Shown here in pieces: positions 26,761 through 38,546 of a DNA stretch of 64,000 nt. The position numbers and the translations under genes were made by a program. The stretch covers positions 3,162,001-3,226,000 of the forward strand of contig NZ_OU912926.1 in NCBI RefSeq assembly GCF_918378365.1, read 5' to 3'. Every line of letters begins with the position of its first letter. Position 1 is the first letter of the stretch. Origin of the DNA: Candidatus Nitrotoga arctica. GTDB lineage: Bacteria; Pseudomonadota; Gammaproteobacteria; Burkholderiales; Gallionellaceae. The notes below the pieces were generated by a model that was not told where the DNA came from, did not search any database, and worked only from the letters and a program-made list of their open reading frames with translations.

Positions 26761-28190
26761 TGCTGCTATCGCAGGCCGCACAAGTATTGGGCTGCGAGCT
26801 TGTCGGCCACGATGTATTGTTTACCTCCGTGTCCAGCGATAGTCGAGCGATCAATGCAGGCGATCTGTTTGTAGCGTTGCAGGGAGAAAATTACGACGGT
26901 GTCGCATTTGTTGCCAGTGCGACTCAAAGCGGTGCAGTCGCTGCATTGGTAACAGCTACAAATTATCGAAACGTTGAGTCACCGTGCCCTTTGCTGCTGG
27001 TGGAAGACACACGCCTGGCATTAGGTCGTCTGGCAGCTCATTGGCGGGCGCAGTTCGACATCCCCGTGATAGCAGTGACCGGCAGCAACGGCAAGACCAC
27101 GGTGAAGGAAATGTTGGCAAGCATATTGCGCGCAGCAACGGGTGATGACAACGCAGTGTTAGCAACGCTTGGAAATCTCAACAATGACATTGGTATGCCC
27201 CTTACTTTGCTTAAGCTGCGAGCCGTTCATCGCTATGCAGTGATCGAGATGGGTATGAACCATCAGGGAGAAATTGAATACTTGACCCGGTTGGCACGGC
27301 CGGATGTCGCTATCGTCAACAACGCGGGCAGCGCACACTTGGCCGGATTGGGTTCAGTGGACGCAGTGGCACGCGCTAAAGGAGAAATTTTCACAGGGTT
27401 GTCGCCTCAAGGCACTGCGGTCATTAATGCAGATGACGCTTATGCACCACTATGGCGCGAGTTGGCAGACGGCCATACGATTATTGAATTCGGTCTGGGA
27501 AAAAGTGTAGCGGTACATGCGCAATGGCAAGTAAGGGACGATGGCGCGCATATCGAAGTGAGTATGCCGCAGGGTAGCTTCAGTGCACAGTTGCAAGTTC
27601 CAGGGGTCCACAACGTCCGCAACGCGCTGGCCGCTACTGCGGCAGCGCTGGCCTTGCACGTGCTCGTGCCAGCGATTGCAGCAGGGCTGGAACGGTTTTC
27701 TGGCGTGACCGCTCGTTTGCAGCGTAAAACTGCACTGCAGGGTGCGATACTAATAGATGACAGCTACAACGCCAATCCGGCCTCACTGCACGCCGCACTC
27801 GAGGTATTGGCGCAGAGCGCCGGTAAAAAAATCCTGGTACTGGGCGACATGGGAGAGTTGGGAGAGGACGCTGTACACCTGCATAGTGAAATTGGCGCAG
27901 AAGCCCGCCGTTTTGGGGTGAACCAACTATTAGCATTGGGTAAATTGACACCACATACGGTACATGAGTTCGGCCCAGGCGCTCGTCACTTTGAACGCAT
28001 TGAGGATTTATTCGCCGTGCTGGATAAGAATTTGGATAGTGATAGCACAATACTAGTGAAGGGCTCGCGCTTCATGCGCATGGAGCGGGTGGTGCAGCAC
28101 TGCACTCGAACGAATCAGGTAAGAGAAGAAAGAAGCAAGGAAGAGTCCATGCACAAGCTTCACCATCCTTCCTTAACCCTTTCCTCCTAA
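26757..28190 (+). CDS. murF: UDP-MurNAc-pentapeptide synthetase MurF
   Basis: A 477-residue Mur ligase that adds D-Ala-D-Ala. ATP loop is VTGSNGKTT near residue 102. The catalytic domain ends near MRMERVVQH; a hydrophilic tail of about 30 residues follows (with SKEESMHKLHHP) that is unusual for MurF and probably unstructured. It overlaps murE by 4 bp. Confidence 0.96.
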   Translation: MMLLSQAAQVLGCELVGHDVLFTSVSSDSRAINAGDLFVALQGENYDGVAFVASATQSGAVAALVTATNYRNVESPCPLLLVEDTRLALGRLAAHWRAQFDIPVIAVTGSNGKTTVKEMLASILRAATGDDNAVLATLGNLNNDIGMPLTLLKLRAVHRYAVIEMGMNHQGEIEYLTRLARPDVAIVNNAGSAHLAGLGSVDAVARAKGEIFTGLSPQGTAVINADDAYAPLWRELADGHTIIEFGLGKSVAVHAQWQVRDDGAHIEVSMPQGSFSAQLQVPGVHNVRNALAATAAALALHVLVPAIAAGLERFSGVTARLQRKTALQGAILIDDSYNANPASLHAALEVLAQSAGKKILVLGDMGELGEDAVHLHSEIGAEARRFGVNQLLALGKLTPHTVHEFGPGARHFERIEDLFAVLDKNLDSDSTILVKGSRFMRMERVVQHCTRTNQVREERSKEESMHKLHHPSLTLSS

Positions 28191-28211
28191 TCGCCCGGCG
28201 AAAGAAGCAAA

Positions 28212-29297
28212 ATGTTACTTATATTCGCGCAATGGTTATCGCAATATGTCAGTGTATTCAGCGTTTTCAGTTACATCACACTGCGCGCTGTGCTGGCTGC
28301 AATAACTGCGTTATCTATTTCCTTCCTGGTCGGACCGATGATGATACGCAAGCTAACCGCCTATAAGATAGGCCAAGCGGTACGGGATGACGGCCCGCAG
28401 ACACATCTGATAAAAGCTGGCACGCCAACAATGGGGGGCGCGTTAATTCTCACCTCGATAGCCATCACCACGTTATTGTGGGCCGATCTGAGCAACAGGT
28501 ATGTATGGGTGGTGTTGCTCACCACATTGGGTTTCGGGGCGATCGGCTGGGTCGATGACTATCGCAAAGTAGTTCATCGCAACCCCAAGGGGCTATCTGC
28601 CAAAGCCAAGATATTGTGGCAATCCATCATTGCAGTGATCGTGGCCGCGTACCTGTGGCAACACGCCAGCCTGCCTGCGCATACCGAACTGATCGTGCCT
28701 TTCTTCAAGCATCTGGTATTTCCGCTCGCGGCATTCACATTCATTCTGCTGGCCTGCCTGGTTATCGTTGGTACCAGTAACGCAGTAAATTTGACCGATG
28801 GTCTGGACGGCTTGGCGATCATGCCCACGGTGATGATCAGCAGTGCGCTGGCGATCTTCGCTTATGTTGCGGGCCATGCAGTATTCGCCAAGTATCTTGG
28901 CATGCCGCATATTCCTGGCGCGAGCGAATTGGCGGTATTCTGCGGCGCAATTGCGGGCGCGGGGTTGGCTTTTTTGTGGTTTAACGCTTATCCGGCAGAA
29001 GTGTTCATGGGCGACGTAGGTGCGCTGGCGCTGGGCGCTGCGCTGGGCACGGTGGCGGTGATCGTGCGCCAGGAAATTGTCCTGCTTATCATGGGCGGAG
29101 TATTCGTACTGGAAACGCTGTCGGTGATCATCCAGGTGGCTTCTTTCAAGCTTACTGGCAAGCGTATTTTTCGCATGGCGCCGCTCCATCATCATTATGA
29201 ATTGAAGGGCTGGAAAGAGAATCAAGTAGTTGTGCGGTTTTGGATTATTTCAATGATGTTGGTATTAATCGGATTGACTACGCTGAAATTACGATGA
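28212..29297 (+). CDS. mraY: Phospho-MurNAc-pentapeptide transferase MraY
   Basis: A 361-residue membrane enzyme with ten helices making lipid I. Visible family motifs: GTPTMGG, the aspartate pair in [18 protein letters not shown], and the His loop [14 protein letters not shown] near the end. Length is normal. The 21-bp gap from murF is one of the larger ones in the cluster. Confidence 0.97.
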   Translation: MLLIFAQWLSQYVSVFSVFSYITLRAVLAAITALSISFLVGPMMIRKLTAYKIGQAVRDDGPQTHLIKAGTPTMGGALILTSIAITTLLWADLSNRYVWVVLLTTLGFGAIGWVDDYRKVVHRNPKGLSAKAKILWQSIIAVIVAAYLWQHASLPAHTELIVPFFKHLVFPLAAFTFILLACLVIVGTSNAVNLTDGLDGLAIMPTVMISSALAIFAYVAGHAVFAKYLGMPHIPGASELAVFCGAIAGAGLAFLWFNAYPAEVFMGDVGALALGAALGTVAVIVRQEIVLLIMGGVFVLETLSVIIQVASFKLTGKRIFRMAPLHHHYELKGWKENQVVVRFWIISMMLVLIGLTTLKLR

Positions 29298-30694
29298 TGC
29301 CATTAACAAATAAATCAGTGCTGGTGCTTGGTCTCGGCGAGACCGGACTATCGCTTGTGCGCTGGCTTAGTGCACAGGGTGCGCGGGTGCGTGCTGCCGA
29401 CAGCCGTGACCTCCCTCCCTCTCTGGATGCATTACGCACTCAGTTTCCCGAGACAGAGCTGCACTGCGGGGTATTTCGCAGCGAATTGCTCAATGGTATC
29501 GATTTGATCGCTATCAGTCCAGGTATGCCATTAAGCAATCAATTGGTAGTGCAGGCGGTGGCACGTGGCATTCCAATAATGGGAGATATTGAATTATTTG
29601 CCAGATCATTGCCACAAGATAATTGCCCGAAAATTATTGCCATCACCGGTGCCAATGGTAAATCCACGGTAACCAGCATGGTCGGTGCAATGTGCCGTGC
29701 GGCAGGCTTGGACACGGAAGTAGCTGGCAATATTTCGCCCGCAGTGCTGGATGTGCTATTACAACGCCAAGGGCAGCAACCGGATGTTTGGGTGCTTGAA
29801 CTTTCCAGCTTTCAATTAGAAACCACATCCTCTCTCAGTGCAGATGCAGCCACGGTACTCAACATCAGCGAAGACCATCTCGATCGTTATTCCGACATCA
29901 ACGAATATATAGCCGCCAAGGCGCGCATCTTCCGTAACAATGGACAAAAAAGCGTGCAAGTGCTCAATCGCGATGATGAAAACAGTACTGGCATGGCGTT
30001 ATCAGGACGCATACAAAATTCATTTGGTTTGAATACACCGCCTCCCACCGATAATGACTGGGGCATAGATAGCAGCAGCGAAGATGTATGGTTAATGCAT
30101 GGCCAGCGGCGTGTAATGAATGCCAATGAACTGCGAGTGGCGGGGCTACATAATGTGGCGAATGCACTGGCTGCTCTGGCCTTGTGCCATGGCATAGATT
30201 TGCCGCTGACACCGTTACTGAATGCATTACGAGCTTTCGAGGGTTTGCCTCATCGCGTGCAGCCCATCGCAGAAATCAACGACATCGTTTATTACGACGA
30301 TTCCAAAGGAACGAATGTCGGCGCTACCATAGCGGCGCTACAGGGTTTAAGACGGCCTGCCGTGTTAATTGCTGGCGGAGAGGGCAAAGGACAGGATTTT
30401 GCACCGCTCTATCCGGTAGTGATGCAGTATGCGCGCGCAGTAGTGCTCATCGGTCGCGATGCCGACAAGATTGCAGCGGTGCTACAGAATTGTGGTGTGC
30501 CTGTGGTTCATGCACAGACCATGGCCGATGCAGTACGTCAGAGTGCCTCTCTGGCACAGCCGGGCGACGCAGTCCTGTTATCGCCAGCCTGCGCCAGCTT
30601 TGATATGTTCCGTAATTACAGCCATCGTGCGGAAGCATTTATCGCCGCAGTGCATGCTTTGCAAGGGGATGCGCCATGCTCGCCGCAAGCCTGA
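29294..30694 (+). CDS. murD: UDP-MurNAc-L-alanine:D-glutamate ligase MurD
   Basis: A 466-residue Mur ligase with ATP loop ITGANGKST, the [10 protein letters not shown] segment and the C-terminal [16 protein letters not shown] motif. ATG 29294 overlaps the mraY stop (ATGATG; the second ATG at 29297 is equally possible); a longer frame starting at 29240 lies within mraY and is rejected. It overlaps ftsW by 19 bp. Confidence 0.96.
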   Translation: MMPLTNKSVLVLGLGETGLSLVRWLSAQGARVRAADSRDLPPSLDALRTQFPETELHCGVFRSELLNGIDLIAISPGMPLSNQLVVQAVARGIPIMGDIELFARSLPQDNCPKIIAITGANGKSTVTSMVGAMCRAAGLDTEVAGNISPAVLDVLLQRQGQQPDVWVLELSSFQLETTSSLSADAATVLNISEDHLDRYSDINEYIAAKARIFRNNGQKSVQVLNRDDENSTGMALSGRIQNSFGLNTPPPTDNDWGIDSSSEDVWLMHGQRRVMNANELRVAGLHNVANALAALALCHGIDLPLTPLLNALRAFEGLPHRVQPIAEINDIVYYDDSKGTNVGATIAALQGLRRPAVLIAGGEGKGQDFAPLYPVVMQYARAVVLIGRDADKIAAVLQNCGVPVVHAQTMADAVRQSASLAQPGDAVLLSPACASFDMFRNYSHRAEAFIAAVHALQGDAPCSPQA

Positions 30695-31839
30695 CCAGCC
30701 GCCACCATGCATTAGTGGAATATGACAAGACACTGTCGTGGATAACCATCGCGTTGCTGTCGTTCGGACTAGTAATGGTGTATTCAGCCTCCATCGCCAC
30801 TGCCGAAGCAAGCAAGTTCACTGGCTTTCAGCCTGCATATTATTTGGTGCGGCATAGCCTGTATATTTTCGTAGGTATCATGGCCGGGGTAATGGCGTTC
30901 CAAGTATCGCTACAGAACTGGCAGAGATTGGCGCCCTACCTGTTTCTGCTTGGCGTGGCACTACTCATTTTAGTGCTTATCCCCGGCATCGGGCGCGAAG
31001 TAAATGGCAGCCGCCGCTGGCTCTCACTTTTCGTCATTAATCTCCAACCATCTGAACTCATAAAATTATTTGCCGTGCTGTATGCAGCCGATTACACCGT
31101 GCGCAAAGGTTTGCTCAAAGATCACTGGGGCCAAGCATTTCTACCGATGTTCGCGGTGATGGCGCTGGTCGGAGGCCTGTTATTGCTCGAACCGGATATG
31201 GGTTCTTTTGTGGTGATTTGTATTGTCGCGATCTCTATTCTGTTTCTTGGTGGTTTTAATATCAAAGTGTTCGCCGGATTGGTGATTGCCCTGCCTATCG
31301 CATTTGCAGCCCTTATTTTTTCATCACCTTATCGCATGCAGCGCGTAGTCGGCTTTATGGATCCATGGTCTGACCCTTACGGCAAGGGTTACCAGTTAAG
31401 CCATGCGCTGATCGCATTTGGTCGCGGCGAGTGGTTCGGCGTGGGGCTGGGCGGTAGTTTGCAAAAATTATTCTACTTGCCAGAAGCACATACCGATTTT
31501 CTACTCGCGGTCATTGCTGAAGAGCTGGGCTTCGTTGGTGTATGCATAGTTATCCTGTTATTTGCCGGGCTGATCATTCGCGCCTTCGCCATCGGCCGTC
31601 AAGCCGCCAATCTCGATCGCCAGTTTGCCGCGTTGGTGGCACAGGGTATTGCCGTGTGGCTGGGCGTGCAAGCAATGATTAATATTGGCGTAAATACGGG
31701 AGTATTGCCCACCAAGGGGTTAACCCTGCCCTTTCTTAGTTTTGGCGGCAGCAGCGTGGTAGTGAGTTGCATTGCGGCAGCGCTGCTACTCCGCATCGAT
31801 TGGGAAAACAGACGAATGTTGAGAGGTCTGCCAATATGA
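30676..31839 (+). CDS. ftsW: Septal peptidoglycan glycosyltransferase FtsW
   Basis: A 387-residue SEDS-family protein with ten helices. The SEDS motifs are clear: [15 protein letters not shown], the EPDMGSFVV stretch with the catalytic-site Asp, and FLSFGGSS near the end. It polymerises glycan strands together with FtsI. Confidence 0.96.
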   Translation: MLAASLTSRHHALVEYDKTLSWITIALLSFGLVMVYSASIATAEASKFTGFQPAYYLVRHSLYIFVGIMAGVMAFQVSLQNWQRLAPYLFLLGVALLILVLIPGIGREVNGSRRWLSLFVINLQPSELIKLFAVLYAADYTVRKGLLKDHWGQAFLPMFAVMALVGGLLLLEPDMGSFVVICIVAISILFLGGFNIKVFAGLVIALPIAFAALIFSSPYRMQRVVGFMDPWSDPYGKGYQLSHALIAFGRGEWFGVGLGGSLQKLFYLPEAHTDFLLAVIAEELGFVGVCIVILLFAGLIIRAFAIGRQAANLDRQFAALVAQGIAVWLGVQAMINIGVNTGVLPTKGLTLPFLSFGGSSVVVSCIAAALLLRIDWENRRMLRGLPI

Positions 31840-31950
31840 CTTTAATCATTACCAGAACCTCCCATCTTTCGTCTGTTTCAGTAAAAGCCAACATTCGCGT
31901 AGTTAATGTTATGTCGGGATTAAACCGTCTATGTGCCGGAGCTGCCAATC

Positions 31951-33012
31951 ATGACGCGTAAGATCCTGATTATGGCTGGCGGAACGGGTGGCCATATCTT
32001 CCCAGCCTTGGCTGTGGCTGACTACCTACGCTCAAAAGGCTGGCGCATCATTTGGCTGGGCGCGCCCAAAAGCATGGAAGCACAGTTGGTACCTCAACAT
32101 GGTTATGAAATGGCCAATGTGCGTTTCTCCGGTCTACGCGGAAAGGGACTGTTGCGCAAATTGATGCTGCCACTCAATCTGCTGCTGGCATTGGGGCAGA
32201 GCGGTGCTGCATTGTTTCGTCATCGTCCCGACGTAGTACTGGGCATGGGAGGTTACATCACCTTCCCCGGCGGAATCATGGCTGCATTGATGCGCCGTCC
32301 ATTGTTGATTCACGAACAAAACTCTATTGCCGGACTGAGCAACAAAGTTCTGGCGCGATTGGCCGCAAGAGTGCTGAGCGGTTTTCCGCACGTACTGCCC
32401 GCAGCTGAATGGTGTGGCAATCCAGTACGCGACAGTATCACCATGCTACCCGAGCCACCTATACGCTACGCCGCACGTAGCGGCGTGCTTAACCTATTAG
32501 TGCTGGGTGGCAGTTTAGGTGCGAAGGCAATCAATGAATGCGTGCCGCAGGCATTGGCATTATTGCCACAGGCTACGCGTCACAATGTGTTACACCAAAC
32601 TGGCAAACAGCATTTGGAGGCGGTGCGCACCGCCTACCAGCAGGCGGCAGTAAACGCCGAGTCTCAGCCATTTCTGGATGATATGGCACAGCACTATGCC
32701 TGGGCGGACGTAGTAATTTGTCGTGCTGGAGCCTTGACTATCGCCGAACTGGCAGCAGCCGGCGTGGCCAGCATACTGGTGCCATTTCCGTTCGCGGTGG
32801 ATGATCACCAGACCGGCAATGCACGCTTTCTCAGCGAGCGCGGCGCGGCCGCCCTACTACCACAGACTGAATTGAAACCGCAGCCATTGGCAAATTTATT
32901 ACAGGGAATAACCAGGGAACGCGCGCTGAACATGGCGCAAAGCGCACGCAAACTGGCCAAACCGGAAGCAACACTGTGCGTTGCGCAAGTATGTATGGAG
33001 TTGGCTGGATGA
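31951..33012 (+). CDS. murG: Lipid II synthase MurG
   Basis: A 353-residue GT-B glycosyltransferase that adds GlcNAc to lipid I. Motifs: [16 protein letters not shown] at the N-terminus, LGGSLGA in the middle, [12 protein letters not shown] and [11 protein letters not shown] for UDP-GlcNAc. The ATG at 31951 begins the conserved [10 protein letters not shown]; an upstream GTG (31933) is less likely. A 111-bp gap after ftsW is the largest in the first half of the cluster and could hold an internal promoter, though none is clear. Confidence 0.96.
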   Translation: MTRKILIMAGGTGGHIFPALAVADYLRSKGWRIIWLGAPKSMEAQLVPQHGYEMANVRFSGLRGKGLLRKLMLPLNLLLALGQSGAALFRHRPDVVLGMGGYITFPGGIMAALMRRPLLIHEQNSIAGLSNKVLARLAARVLSGFPHVLPAAEWCGNPVRDSITMLPEPPIRYAARSGVLNLLVLGGSLGAKAINECVPQALALLPQATRHNVLHQTGKQHLEAVRTAYQQAAVNAESQPFLDDMAQHYAWADVVICRAGALTIAELAAAGVASILVPFPFAVDDHQTGNARFLSERGAAALLPQTELKPQPLANLLQGITRERALNMAQSARKLAKPEATLCVAQVCMELAG

Positions 33013-34427
33013 AACATAAAGTTAAACACATTCACTTCGTTGGCATAGGCGGCTCCGGCATGAGCGGAATAGCCGAAGTATTACTCAATTTGGGATATCA
33101 GGTGAGTGGTTCTGATATAGCTGACAACGCGATCACACAGCGTATGAAACAACTCGGCGCGACAGTGTATTTAGGACATGCCAATAGTCATGCAGCGAAT
33201 GCTAATGCAGTGGTAGTGTCTTCCGCAGTGAATTCAGACAACCCGGAGATAGTGGCCGCGCGCGCGCACAATATTCCAGTGGTGCCGCGCGCAATGATGC
33301 TGGCAGAGTTGATGCGTTTACGCCAGGGAATCGCCGTGGCCGGTACACATGGCAAGACCACCACAACCAGCCTGACCGCGAGCGTGTTAGCCAAAGGTGG
33401 TTTTGACCCGACCTTTGTAATTGGCGGGAAGCTTAACAGTAGCGGCACCAACGCCAAGCTGGGAACTGGTGAGTTTATCGTAGTGGAAGCCGATGAATCG
33501 GATGCTTCGTTTCTGTACCTGCAACCCATCTTGGCTGTGATTACCAACATAGATGCCGATCACATGGAAACATACGAGCATGATTTCTCGAAGTTGAAGC
33601 AGGCATTCGTGGATTTTGTCGAACATTTACCATTCTATGGCATGGTCATGGTGTGCGTGGATGATGCCAACATACGCGACATTCTGCCCAGCATTAGCAA
33701 GCCAGTTACCACTTACGGTTTTGCCGAAGATGCGCAAATCCGCGCGGTGAATGTGCGCCACCAAGATGGCAAGATGCGATTTACCGCACTATGCCGACAA
33801 AACGGGCAGCCACGCGATCTGGATATCATACTCAATCTGCCCGGGCAGCATAACGTACAGAATGCGCTGGCAGCAATCGCCGTGGGGCTGGAAGTCGGCG
33901 TAGCAGATGATGCCATCATTAGCGCGCTCGGTGAATTCGAGGGCGTGGGGCGGCGTTTTCAGCGCTATGGCGAAATTCCACTAGCGGGCAGTGGTACCTT
34001 TACCCTGATCGATGATTACGGCCATCATCCCATCGAAATACTGGCGACAGTAAATGCTGTGCGCGGGGCATTTCCGAGGCGGCGTTTATTGCTGGTGTTT
34101 CAGCCCCATCGCTACACGCGTACGCGTGATTTATTTGAAGATTTCGTCAAGGTATTAAGCGGGGTGGATGTGCTACTGCTAGCCGAAGTATATGCCGCAG
34201 GTGAGGCACCCATCGTAGCAGCTGACGGGCGAGCATTAACACGCGCGTTACGTGTGGCCGGGCAAAACAAGGTGCTGTTCGTGGAACAAATTCAAGATAT
34301 GCCGCAGGCCATTCTGAATATGGCACAAGCCGGTGATGTGATCGTAACGATGGGAGCGGGTTCGATCGGTGGAGTAGCGAACACGCTAAAAAATATAGCC
34401 ACAAGTATTGGCGCATCTCCTAAATGA
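33009..34427 (+). CDS. murC: UDP-MurNAc:L-alanine ligase MurC
   Basis: A 472-residue Mur ligase: N-terminal Rossmann motif [19 protein letters not shown] loop GTHGKTTTT, catalytic EADESDASF and the DDYGHHPIE motif. ATG 33009 overlaps the murG stop (ATGA). Start inside murG at 32976 is rejected. Confidence 0.97.
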   Translation: MKHKVKHIHFVGIGGSGMSGIAEVLLNLGYQVSGSDIADNAITQRMKQLGATVYLGHANSHAANANAVVVSSAVNSDNPEIVAARAHNIPVVPRAMMLAELMRLRQGIAVAGTHGKTTTTSLTASVLAKGGFDPTFVIGGKLNSSGTNAKLGTGEFIVVEADESDASFLYLQPILAVITNIDADHMETYEHDFSKLKQAFVDFVEHLPFYGMVMVCVDDANIRDILPSISKPVTTYGFAEDAQIRAVNVRHQDGKMRFTALCRQNGQPRDLDIILNLPGQHNVQNALAAIAVGLEVGVADDAIISALGEFEGVGRRFQRYGEIPLAGSGTFTLIDDYGHHPIEILATVNAVRGAFPRRRLLLVFQPHRYTRTRDLFEDFVKVLSGVDVLLLAEVYAAGEAPIVAADGRALTRALRVAGQNKVLFVEQIQDMPQAILNMAQAGDVIVTMGAGSIGGVANTLKNIATSIGASPK

Positions 34428-35404
34428 ACATGATCGAGCCCGCACAATTTATTACAGAAGCGTTGCGCGGAACGCTACGCAGCAACGTCGCCATGTGCCA
34501 CCACACCAGTTGGCGTGCTGGTGGCCATGCTGAAAGAGTCTATCAACCCGCTGATTTGGCCGACTTGATTGTTTTCCTGCGTACCTTGCCAGCAGATGAG
34601 CTGGTAGTCGCAGTGGGATTGGGCAGCAACCTATTGGTGCGTGATGGAGGTCTACGCGGCACGGTGCTGCTGTTACATGCGGCGCTCACCGAAATGCGTA
34701 TAGAAACGGATGGATCGATCTATGTGCAGGCTGGTGTATCCGGTGCCAAGCTGGCTCGCTTCGCAGCAAAGCATAACCTGAGGGGTGCGGAATTTTTCGC
34801 CGGAATACCCGGCACACTGGGCGGAATGTTGGCAATGAACGCTGGCTGCTACGGTAGCGAAACTTGGAATGTGGTGGCAAATGCGCAGACGCTAATGCGT
34901 AGCGGAAAACTATTGGAACGTGAGCCGGATGATTATGAGATTGGCTATCGGCATGTTGTGTTGCGAAAGAAGGGTAAATATCTTGAGCACGACGACCACA
35001 TCCCTAATTCCTTGCCTTTTTACCAAGAGGAATTTTTCGTCGGCGCGAGACTGCGCTTGCCAGCTAGTGACGGCGAAATCGCTCGCCGCGAGATTAAGTC
35101 GCTGTTATCCAAGCGCATTGCCTCCCAGCCCTTAAACCTGCCGAATGCTGGCTCAGTGTTCCGCAATCCGCCAAATGATTATGCGGCACGTCTGATCGAG
35201 CAGTGCGGGTTGAAAAGCTTGCAGATCGGCGGTGCGCGCGTATCGGAACAGCACGGCAACTTTATCGTAAACGTGGGCGGAGCCACGGCGGAAGACATTG
35301 AAAATCTGATTAACAAAGTACAGGTGAGTGTGCAACACAAGACCGGCATTTGCCTGCATCCGGAAGTGCGAATTATCGGCGAGTACGCAAACACTCATGA
35401 ATAA
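34424..35404 (+). CDS. murB: UDP-N-acetylenolpyruvoylglucosamine reductase MurB
   Basis: A 326-residue FAD enzyme. FAD-binding [33 protein letters not shown], and the catalytic Ser in NAGSVFRNP and Glu near LHPEVRIIG are present. It has the inserted loop with a Tyr ([10 protein letters not shown]) of type I MurB. Overlaps murC by 4 bp. Confidence 0.96.
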   Translation: MNMIEPAQFITEALRGTLRSNVAMCHHTSWRAGGHAERVYQPADLADLIVFLRTLPADELVVAVGLGSNLLVRDGGLRGTVLLLHAALTEMRIETDGSIYVQAGVSGAKLARFAAKHNLRGAEFFAGIPGTLGGMLAMNAGCYGSETWNVVANAQTLMRSGKLLEREPDDYEIGYRHVVLRKKGKYLEHDDHIPNSLPFYQEEFFVGARLRLPASDGEIARREIKSLLSKRIASQPLNLPNAGSVFRNPPNDYAARLIEQCGLKSLQIGGARVSEQHGNFIVNVGGATAEDIENLINKVQVSVQHKTGICLHPEVRIIGEYANTHE

Positions 35405-36344
35405 CCAATACCTTTTCCCACATTCCTTGCCCCCTGCACAACATGGAAAAGTTGCGGTCTTGTGTGGCGGGCGCTCTGCCGAGCGCGAAATCTCGCTCAA
35501 GAGTGGTGCAGCAGTGCTGACCGCGCTACTGAAAAGTGGGGTTAATGCCCAGCCATTTGATCCTGCCGAACAGGATTTACATAAGCTGCTGGAGGATGGT
35601 TTTCAACGCGCCTTCATTGCGCTACACGGACGCTTTGGCGAAGACGGCACAATGCAAGGCGCACTTGAATTGATGAACATACCCTATACCGGTAGCGGGG
35701 TGTTGGCTTCAGCGCTAGCCATGGATAAGTGGCGCAGCAAATTGGTGTGGCAGGCTGCAAGGTTGCCTATTCCGGCTTATGAGATGCTCGATGCAGCCAG
35801 CGATTTGGCTGCGATAGTGAAACGGCTGGGGTTGCCGCTATTCATCAAGCCAGCCAATGAAGGTTCCAGTGTGGGCATCAGTAAAGTGAAAGAGGCCAGT
35901 GAACTGCAAGCTGCATATGCAGAAGCGGCGAAACACGACAAATTGGTAATTGCGGAGGCATTTATTAGCGGGGGCGAATACACGGTCGCCATCCTTGGTG
36001 AGCAGGCACTGCCAGTAATTAAGATAGAGCCAGCCAATGAATTTTACGACTATGAGGCAAAGTACTTGCGCAACGATACACGCTATCTGTGTCCCTCTGG
36101 TTTGTCGCAAGAAAATGAAGCCGAGATGCAACGGCTGGCACTACAAAGCTTTGCACTGATAGGAGGCGCCGGCTGGGGACGTGTGGATTTTTTGACGGAT
36201 GAGACTGGACAGCCTTTTTTGCTGGAGATCAATACCGTGCCCGGCATGACCGACCATAGCTTGGTGCCGATGGCGGCACGTCAGGCAGGAATGAGTTTCG
36301 AACAACTGGTGCTAACCATATTGGATTTGACCCATGTGGGATAA
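35397..36344 (+). CDS. ddlB: D-alanine:D-alanine ligase DdlB
   Basis: A 315-residue ATP-grasp ligase. [20 protein letters not shown] is the usual start; [27 protein letters not shown] and [20 protein letters not shown] carry the ATP and D-Ala sites. The ATG at 35397 overlaps the murB end; a longer frame reaching to 35328 lies inside murB. Confidence 0.95.
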   Translation: MNNQYLFPHSLPPAQHGKVAVLCGGRSAEREISLKSGAAVLTALLKSGVNAQPFDPAEQDLHKLLEDGFQRAFIALHGRFGEDGTMQGALELMNIPYTGSGVLASALAMDKWRSKLVWQAARLPIPAYEMLDAASDLAAIVKRLGLPLFIKPANEGSSVGISKVKEASELQAAYAEAAKHDKLVIAEAFISGGEYTVAILGEQALPVIKIEPANEFYDYEAKYLRNDTRYLCPSGLSQENEAEMQRLALQSFALIGGAGWGRVDFLTDETGQPFLLEINTVPGMTDHSLVPMAARQAGMSFEQLVLTILDLTHVG

Positions 36345-37134
36345 GCCGGAGTCGTTACGCATGATATCCAGCGCACTATTCGGCATTTGCTTCGTACTGG
36401 TTTCATATGGCGCGTTGCACTATGCGTTGCACATGCCAGTGTTTGCGCTACGCGTCATATCTATTAGTACAGCGCCGCGCCAGGTGGTTCCTGCTCAGAT
36501 TGAGGCTATGGTACGCAATGAATTGCACGGTAATTTTTTCACTCTAGATTTGGAACGTACGCGGCGGGCTTTTGAGAGCATTCCCTGGGTGCGTAAAGTA
36601 AGCATACGGCGCCATTTCCCCTGGCGACTTGAGATAAGCTTGGAAGAGCATGTAGCGCTGGCACACTGGAACAATGCAGGGTTGGTAAGCACCCACGGCG
36701 AAGTGTTTTCGGCTGAAACGGACAAGCTATTGCCGAAATTCATCGGGCAGCCCGATGGCGCAGCCGAAGTGACCCAGATGTATGTCGCATTGACTGAGCA
36801 GCTTGCACCGCTTAAGCAGGAAATTACAGAAATCAGCTTGTCCCCGCGCCGTTCCTGGCGATTGCGCCTGAACAACGGCATGCTGCTGGAATTGGGGCGT
36901 GAGCAGTCAAAGCAGCGCTTGGCGCGCTTTGTGGCAGTGTATCCATATAGCCTGATGCCCATGCAACAAAATTACGAACTTTTACATGCGGGAAAAGCTC
37001 CGCATCAAAATGGACTGCAACGCAGGGCAGAATATGTGGATTTGCGTTATCGCAATGGCTTTGCCGTTTACCTGTCGAGTACAGCAAACGGTCTGGGCAT
37101 GGTCGGGAAAAAAAGTAATGTAGGGCGAAGCTAA
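36334..37134 (+). CDS. ftsQ: Cell division protein FtsQ
   Basis: A 266-residue bitopic protein: a short cytoplasmic tail, a membrane helix at about 10-28, a POTRA domain (about 36-105) and the beta domain with the [16 protein letters not shown] and [13 protein letters not shown] strands. It recruits FtsB-FtsL. It overlaps ddlB by 11 bp. Confidence 0.95.
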   Translation: MWDKPESLRMISSALFGICFVLVSYGALHYALHMPVFALRVISISTAPRQVVPAQIEAMVRNELHGNFFTLDLERTRRAFESIPWVRKVSIRRHFPWRLEISLEEHVALAHWNNAGLVSTHGEVFSAETDKLLPKFIGQPDGAAEVTQMYVALTEQLAPLKQEITEISLSPRRSWRLRLNNGMLLELGREQSKQRLARFVAVYPYSLMPMQQNYELLHAGKAPHQNGLQRRAEYVDLRYRNGFAVYLSSTANGLGMVGKKSNVGRS

Positions 37135-37231
37135 ATTCGACAGAGGATTTTTCTCATAATGGAACGCGTATTTTAGTACATGCATCGTCCAAACAACACA
37201 ACGCAAAAAGTTTAGGCAGTGGAGAAATGTA

Positions 37232-38467
37232 ATGAGTAATAGCAGGGAAAACAAGAATTTGATCATAGGGCTGGACATCGGCACTTCCAAGATTGTCACT
37301 ATCGTCGCCGAGGTCAAGTCGGAAGGAACCATGGAAGTCATTGGCGTAGGAATGCACGAATCCTCCGGCATGAAGAAGGGAATGGTGGTCAATATTGATG
37401 CGACAGTGGCAGCGATCCAGCGAGCACTGGGTGATGCCGAGTTAATGGCTGATTGCAAAATTCGTGAGGTTTACACGGGTATCGCGGGCAGCCATATTAA
37501 AAGTTCCAATGCCAATGGCATGGTCAAGATTAAAGATCGAGAAGTTGCGCAGGCTGACATCGACCGAGCAGTTGAAACCGCCAGCTCGCTAAGCTTGCCT
37601 GGCGACCAGCAGATATTGCACATTTTGGAACAGGAATTCAGCATCGATGGGCAAGGGAATATCAAGAAGCCGCTGGGTATGAGCGGTATGCGCCTTGAGG
37701 TCGAGGTGCATATCGTAACTGGTGCGGTCGCAGCGGCACAGAACATCATGAAATGCGTGCACCGTTGCGGGCTGGAGGTGCGAGAAATGATCCTGCAACC
37801 GTTGGCATCCAGCAAGGCGGTGCTGTCGGACGATGAGAGAGATTTAGGCGTGTGCTTAGTGGACATCGGCGGCGGTACTACCGATGTGGCGATTTTTACG
37901 GGTGGCGCGATTCGTCATACCGCCGTCATTCCGATTGCAGGTGACCAAATTACGAATGATGTCGCAATGGCTTTGCGCACTCCGACTACCGATGCCGAAG
38001 ACATCAAGATCAAATATGGCTGTGCTCTGCGCCAGCTCGCTGACGATGGCCCGATCGGAGTCCCCGGAGTCGGTGAGCGAGGTGTACGTATGTTGTCGCG
38101 GCAAACCTTAGCAGAGGTCATTGAGCCACGCGTGGAGGAGCTCTATATGCTGGTGCAGGCTGAGTTACGTCGCAGTGGATTCGAAAATTTGCTGTCCTCG
38201 GGCATCGTCATCACTGGAGGTAGCAGCGCCATGCAGGGCATGGTGGAACTGGGTGAAGAAATATTCCATATGCCGGTGCGTTTAGGACTGCCGCGCTATA
38301 TAGGAGGACTATCTGATGTGGTGAAAACACCCCGTTTTTCCACCGGTGTTGGCTTGCTGCTCTATGGATTGGAGCAGTACCAGCACAATCAGGCTGCGCG
38401 TCAGCGCTCGAATTCTTTCAGCGAGATGCTGAACAGCATGAAAGCATGGTTCAAAGGAAATTTTTAG
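37232..38467 (+). CDS. ftsA: Actin-like division protein FtsA
   Basis: A 411-residue actin-fold ATPase: IIGLDIGTSKIVTIVAE (phosphate 1), LVDIGGGTTDVAIF (phosphate 2), SGIVITGGSS and a C-terminal amphipathic helix (MLNSMKAWFKGNF) that binds the membrane. It tethers FtsZ. A 97-bp gap follows ftsQ, a usual place for an internal promoter. Confidence 0.96.
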   Translation: MSNSRENKNLIIGLDIGTSKIVTIVAEVKSEGTMEVIGVGMHESSGMKKGMVVNIDATVAAIQRALGDAELMADCKIREVYTGIAGSHIKSSNANGMVKIKDREVAQADIDRAVETASSLSLPGDQQILHILEQEFSIDGQGNIKKPLGMSGMRLEVEVHIVTGAVAAAQNIMKCVHRCGLEVREMILQPLASSKAVLSDDERDLGVCLVDIGGGTTDVAIFTGGAIRHTAVIPIAGDQITNDVAMALRTPTTDAEDIKIKYGCALRQLADDGPIGVPGVGERGVRMLSRQTLAEVIEPRVEELYMLVQAELRRSGFENLLSSGIVITGGSSAMQGMVELGEEIFHMPVRLGLPRYIGGLSDVVKTPRFSTGVGLLLYGLEQYQHNQAARQRSNSFSEMLNSMKAWFKGNF

Positions 38468-38546
38468 TGGACTAATTTCTAGCTGAGCATAACCAAGTAG
38501 ATCATTAAGTGTTTGAATTTATATCGTAAACAAAAGGGAGAAAACA